DNA from: an uncultured Acidimicrobiales bacterium
GTDB taxonomy: Bacteria > Actinomycetota > Acidimicrobiia > Acidimicrobiales > SZUA-35
Direction of reading: 5' to 3'
Length of the DNA stretch: 64,000 bases
NCBI GenBank assembly: GCA_937997485.1
Contig: CALKTH010000037.1
Span: 26,830-90,829, forward strand
The notes beneath the pieces were generated by a model. That model saw nothing but the letters and a program-made list of their open reading frames with translations, did not search any database and had not been told where the DNA came from. Shown piece by piece: positions 61,862-64,000 of this stretch; position 1 is the first letter of the stretch; the number at the start of each line of letters is the position of its first letter. The translations under genes and the position numbers were made by a program.

Positions 61862-62476
61862 ATGAGCAACATCCTTCGCAACAAGCCCCTCATCGCCGGC
61901 GTGGGCGTCGTCGGCCTCGCCTTCGTCGCCTGGTTGGCCTTCGGATTCTTCGGGATTCAGGCCGCGTTCATCGACAACGAGGTGAACGAATCCGGTCCCG
62001 TCTTCGCCGCTTCGGCTGCAGAACAGGACGAGGTCGCCGCCACAGACGAGTTCCAAGAAGCCATGGAAGACGCGGAAGAGAACCGCACCGAGATCGACGA
62101 GGACATGCCGGACATGCCCGAGGGCGAGGACACCGCAGCGTCGGAGGCTGAGCCCGAGATTGTGACGGTTGCCAGCGGCAACTTCAGTGGCAACTCTCGC
62201 TACGACATCACCGGCGACCTGAGCGTCCTGAACGATGGCAGTGAGCAGCGCTTCCTCCGCTTCGAGAACTTCGAGTCCGACAACGGGCCCGACCTCAAGG
62301 TGTACTTGCGAGCCGAGAACGGTGACTTCGTCAGCCTCGGCAACCTGAAGGGCAACATCGGCGACCAGAACTATGAAATCCCGCCCGAGGTCGACCTCTC
62401 CGTCTTCAGCACCGTGGAGATCTGGTGTGAGCGCTTCGGCGTCGGCTTCGGCGAAGGCGAACTCACCCTCGCCTGA
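61862..62476 (+). CDS. DM13-domain electron-transfer-type protein
   Basis: 204 residues. A membrane helix near the N-terminus (LIAGVGVVGLAFVAWLAFGFF) anchors an acidic linker (about 45-95) and a C-terminal DM13 domain: SGNFSGNSRYDITGD, NFESDNGPDLKVYL, LKGNIGDQNYEIP and VEIWCERFGVGFGEGEL. The single Cys in IWCERF is the conserved one proposed to take part in redox chemistry. It sits on the opposite strand between pnp and rpsO, genes that are usually adjacent. Exported toward the extracytoplasmic side. Confidence 0.85.
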   Translation: MSNILRNKPLIAGVGVVGLAFVAWLAFGFFGIQAAFIDNEVNESGPVFAASAAEQDEVAATDEFQEAMEDAEENRTEIDEDMPDMPEGEDTAASEAEPEIVTVASGNFSGNSRYDITGDLSVLNDGSEQRFLRFENFESDNGPDLKVYLRAENGDFVSLGNLKGNIGDQNYEIPPEVDLSVFSTVEIWCERFGVGFGEGELTLA

Positions 62477-62503
62477 AACTCCCCACGGAGATCTGAAAAC
62501 GAC

Positions 62504-62531
62504 GAAGGCCCGCTCCGAGGAGCGGGCCTTC
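62504..62531. terminator. Terminator between DM13 gene and rpsO
   Basis: GAAGGCCCGCTCC (62504-62516) and GGAGCGGGCCTTC (62519-62531) form a near-perfect stem with a CGAG tetraloop. Adenines precede and thymines follow (TTCTG), so it can serve both convergent genes. Confidence 0.85.
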
Positions 62532-62560
62532 TGCGTTCTGTGAACGTGCGCTGGGAACGA

Positions 62561-62590
62561 CGTGCTTAGCGACGGCGTGCTTAGCGACGG
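62561..62590 (-). repeat. 15-bp perfect tandem duplication at the rpsO stop
   Basis: CGTGCTTAGCGACGG occurs twice head to tail (62561-62575 and 62576-62590). It duplicates the last rpsO codons with their TAA, so the message carries the in-frame stop twice, five codons apart. A recent slippage event is the simplest origin. Confidence 0.85.
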
Positions 62591-62862
62591 AGTCCGAGCT
62601 CGGCGATGATCGTGCGGTAGCGCTCGATGTCGATGCTGGCGAGGTAGTCGAGGAATCGACGGCGACGGCCGACGAGCATGAGAAGACCACGACGGCTGTG
62701 GTGGTCCTTCTTGTGCATCTTCAGGTGCTCGGTGAGGTGGTTGATCCGGTCGGTGAGCAGCGCGATCTGCACCTCGGTCGAGCCGGTGTCGTTGTCGCTC
62801 TTGGCGTACTTGGCAATGGTGTCAGCCTTCGGAGGAAGGTTGGCGGGAACTTTCTGGCTCAT
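62581..62862 (-). CDS. rpsO: 30S ribosomal protein S15
   Basis: 93 residues, standard length. [40 protein letters not shown] and [20 protein letters not shown] are the conserved S15 segments. It binds 16S rRNA early in 30S assembly. It reads toward pnp, as in most bacteria, but the DM13 gene and two regulatory hairpins lie between, so co-transcription looks unlikely past the terminator at 62504. Confidence 0.97.
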   Translation of the reverse strand: MSQKVPANLPPKADTIAKYAKSDNDTGSTEVQIALLTDRINHLTEHLKMHKKDHHSRRGLLMLVGRRRRFLDYLASIDIERYRTIIAELGLRR

Positions 62863-63013
62863 GATGATGCGCTTTCTCTGGATCGAACCTGGCAGCTCGG
62901 TGGTGAGACAAACCAGGGCGGGACCTGTGGCCCGGCCACTCGCACCCGTTCCGAAGTCGGACGGCGCGAACAGCAGCCCGCAAGGTTAGCGGTGCCGTGC
63001 CAGACTTCCCGCC

Positions 63014-64000
63014 GTGACTTCTCCCGCTGACACCATCAGCTCCTTCGAGACCTTCGTGGTCGGCAATCCCCCGCCCCGGCACGGCGGTCGCTACTTCATC
63101 TTTGTGAAGCTCGTGACCGGTGATGGGGTCGTGGGTTGGGGCGAGGTGTACGCCGCCACGTTCTCCCCGAAGGTCATCGAGGCCATGGTGGCCGATGTGT
63201 GTGAGCGGCATGTTGTCGGTCAGGATCCGCATCGCATCGAGACGCTGTGGCGCAACGTGTATGGCCGGGGCTACACGCAGCGTCCGGATCTCTCCCTCGT
63301 CTCCGTGTTGAGTGGGATTGAGATGGCGTGCTGGGACATCGTGGGCAAGCGAGCAGGCAAGCCCGTCTACGAACTGCTTGGCGGACGAGTGCAGGAAGGA
63401 CTCCGTTCCTACACCTACCTGTATCCGCCCGACGTCAACGAGGACATCTACACCAACGAGGGCTTCTACGCCGATCCCGCTGCCTCCGCAGCGGCTGCCG
63501 TTGCGTGCGCCGACGAGGGTTTCACTGCGATCAAGCTCGATCCGATGGGCGGCTACTCCACGTTCGACCCGCGACAGCCCTCGCTCGAGCGCTTGGAGCT
63601 CGCAGTGGAGATGTGCCGTCAGATTCGCGAGGCGGTCGGCACCCGAGCGGACATTCTCTTCGGGACCCACGGCCAGTTCTCTGTGTCGGGCGCCAAGCGC
63701 TTGGCACGGCTGCTCGAGCCCTTCGATCCACTCTGGTTCGAGGAGCCGACCCCACCGGAGGCGCCGGAGGAAATGGCCCGAGTCGCGGCGGCCACCTCCA
63801 TCCCCATCTCAACCGGCGAGCGCCTCGTCACGAAGTACGAGTTCGCTGCCGTCTTGCGGGCCGGTGCCGCCACGATCCTGCAACCGAACGTGGCTCGCTG
63901 CGGTGGCCTTCTCGAGGGAAAAAAGATCGCGTCGCTGGCCGAAGTCCACCACGCTCAGATTGCGCCACACCTCTACAACGGACCGATCGGTGGTGCAGCC
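63014..64000 (+). CDS. Enolase-superfamily (mandelate racemase/muconate lactonizing) enzyme, 3' end outside window
   Basis: 329 codons from GTG 63014 remain open to the window end. An N-terminal capping domain (TFVVGNPPPRHGGRYFIFVK, GWGEVYAA) precedes the barrel with the base Lys in FTAIKLDP, EEP metal-binding strand in LWFEEPTPPE, and TGERLVTKYEF, the third metal ligand strand; HLYNGPIG matches the end of the active site. The first ligand strand reads ILFGTHGQF: an Asp found there in D-galactonate dehydratase-type relatives (VDFHG) is Gly. It probably dehydrates or racemises a sugar acid. rpsO is divergent, 151 bases away. Confidence 0.85.
   Translation, partial: MTSPADTISSFETFVVGNPPPRHGGRYFIFVKLVTGDGVVGWGEVYAATFSPKVIEAMVADVCERHVVGQDPHRIETLWRNVYGRGYTQRPDLSLVSVLSGIEMACWDIVGKRAGKPVYELLGGRVQEGLRSYTYLYPPDVNEDIYTNEGFYADPAASAAAAVACADEGFTAIKLDPMGGYSTFDPRQPSLERLELAVEMCRQIREAVGTRADILFGTHGQFSVSGAKRLARLLEPFDPLWFEEPTPPEAPEEMARVAAATSIPISTGERLVTKYEFAAVLRAGAATILQPNVARCGGLLEGKKIASLAEVHHAQIAPHLYNGPIGGAA

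Noticed and set aside
62822..63670. A 282-codon minus-strand frame
   Set aside because: Antisense to the enolase-superfamily gene, which has clear catalytic motifs.
1..64000. CRISPR arrays, insertion sequences, prophage genes, tRNA or rRNA genes
   Set aside because: I found no repeat-spacer pattern, transposase, integrase, phage structural gene or cloverleaf; a tRNA scan was not possible here.

Overview
The window comes from a high-GC actinobacterium, most likely a free-living member of the Acidimicrobiia (Ilumatobacter-like). This rests on gene content and order read by eye; no search was run. Supporting signs are a GAAC-N4-GTTC (actinobacterial) LexA box at recA, an F420-type luciferase-like oxidoreductase, many GTG starts, 1-4 base translational overlaps, and an actinobacterial housekeeping backbone. 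Read from high to low coordinates on the minus strand, that backbone is rpsO - pnp - dapB - dapA - rnj - ftsK - rimO - pgsA - cinA - recA - miaB. Accessory blocks sit between these genes.

Layout. 1-6020 (+): tail of a Tad/Flp pilus operon (tadZ end, tadA, a VWA-TadB fusion, tadC), then a DnaB-like ATPase and an isoprenylcysteine-methyltransferase-like membrane protein. 6047-10082: AzlCD exporter and a methyltransferase (-), a GNAT (+), a PAS-GGDEF membrane protein (-). 10165-15658 (-): gnd-zwf-ROK kinase-pgl-miaB, a complete oxidative pentose phosphate operon. 16006-19702: HAD-VOC fusion, recA with a well-defined SOS promoter, small lipoprotein (+), LLM oxidoreductase. 19856-21500 (+): cytochrome b561-like plus molybdopterin oxidoreductase pair. 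21517-24682 (-): rimO-pgsA-cinA. 24781-29996: membrane protein and TspO (+), then CopC-like, DUF4214, VOC and Na/Ca exchanger genes (-). 30103-32865 (-): ftsK.

33243-39224 is a probable ectoine/hydroxyectoine-type catabolic cluster: DoeB deacetylase, EutA-like racemase-fold protein, two phytanoyl-CoA-dioxygenase-family enzymes, an M24 hydrolase and a class V aminotransferase. 39253-45563 (-): rnj-dapA, an uncharacterised gene, SURF1, an SDR and xylA. 45691-47070 (+): carotenoid oxygenase.

The most unusual block is 47121-55073. Four small secreted TasA/camelysin-like proteins, in two paralogous pairs, surround two ER/SipW-type signal peptidases. One peptidase is fused through a multi-pass membrane region to intact GGDEF and EAL domains. 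The other is fused to an internal signal-peptide-like segment and four ~83-residue repeats, apparently its own cargo. The first five genes overlap by 1-4 bases and look like one transcript. I infer a cell-surface fibre or matrix system in which substrate processing is physically tied to cyclic-di-GMP turnover.

55124-64000: a VTT/DedA-like protein whose end overlaps a convergent gene, dapB, a secreted protein, pnp, a DM13 protein lying between pnp and rpsO, and the start of an enolase-superfamily gene that runs off the window. I saw no tRNA, rRNA, CRISPR array, insertion sequence or phage genes.
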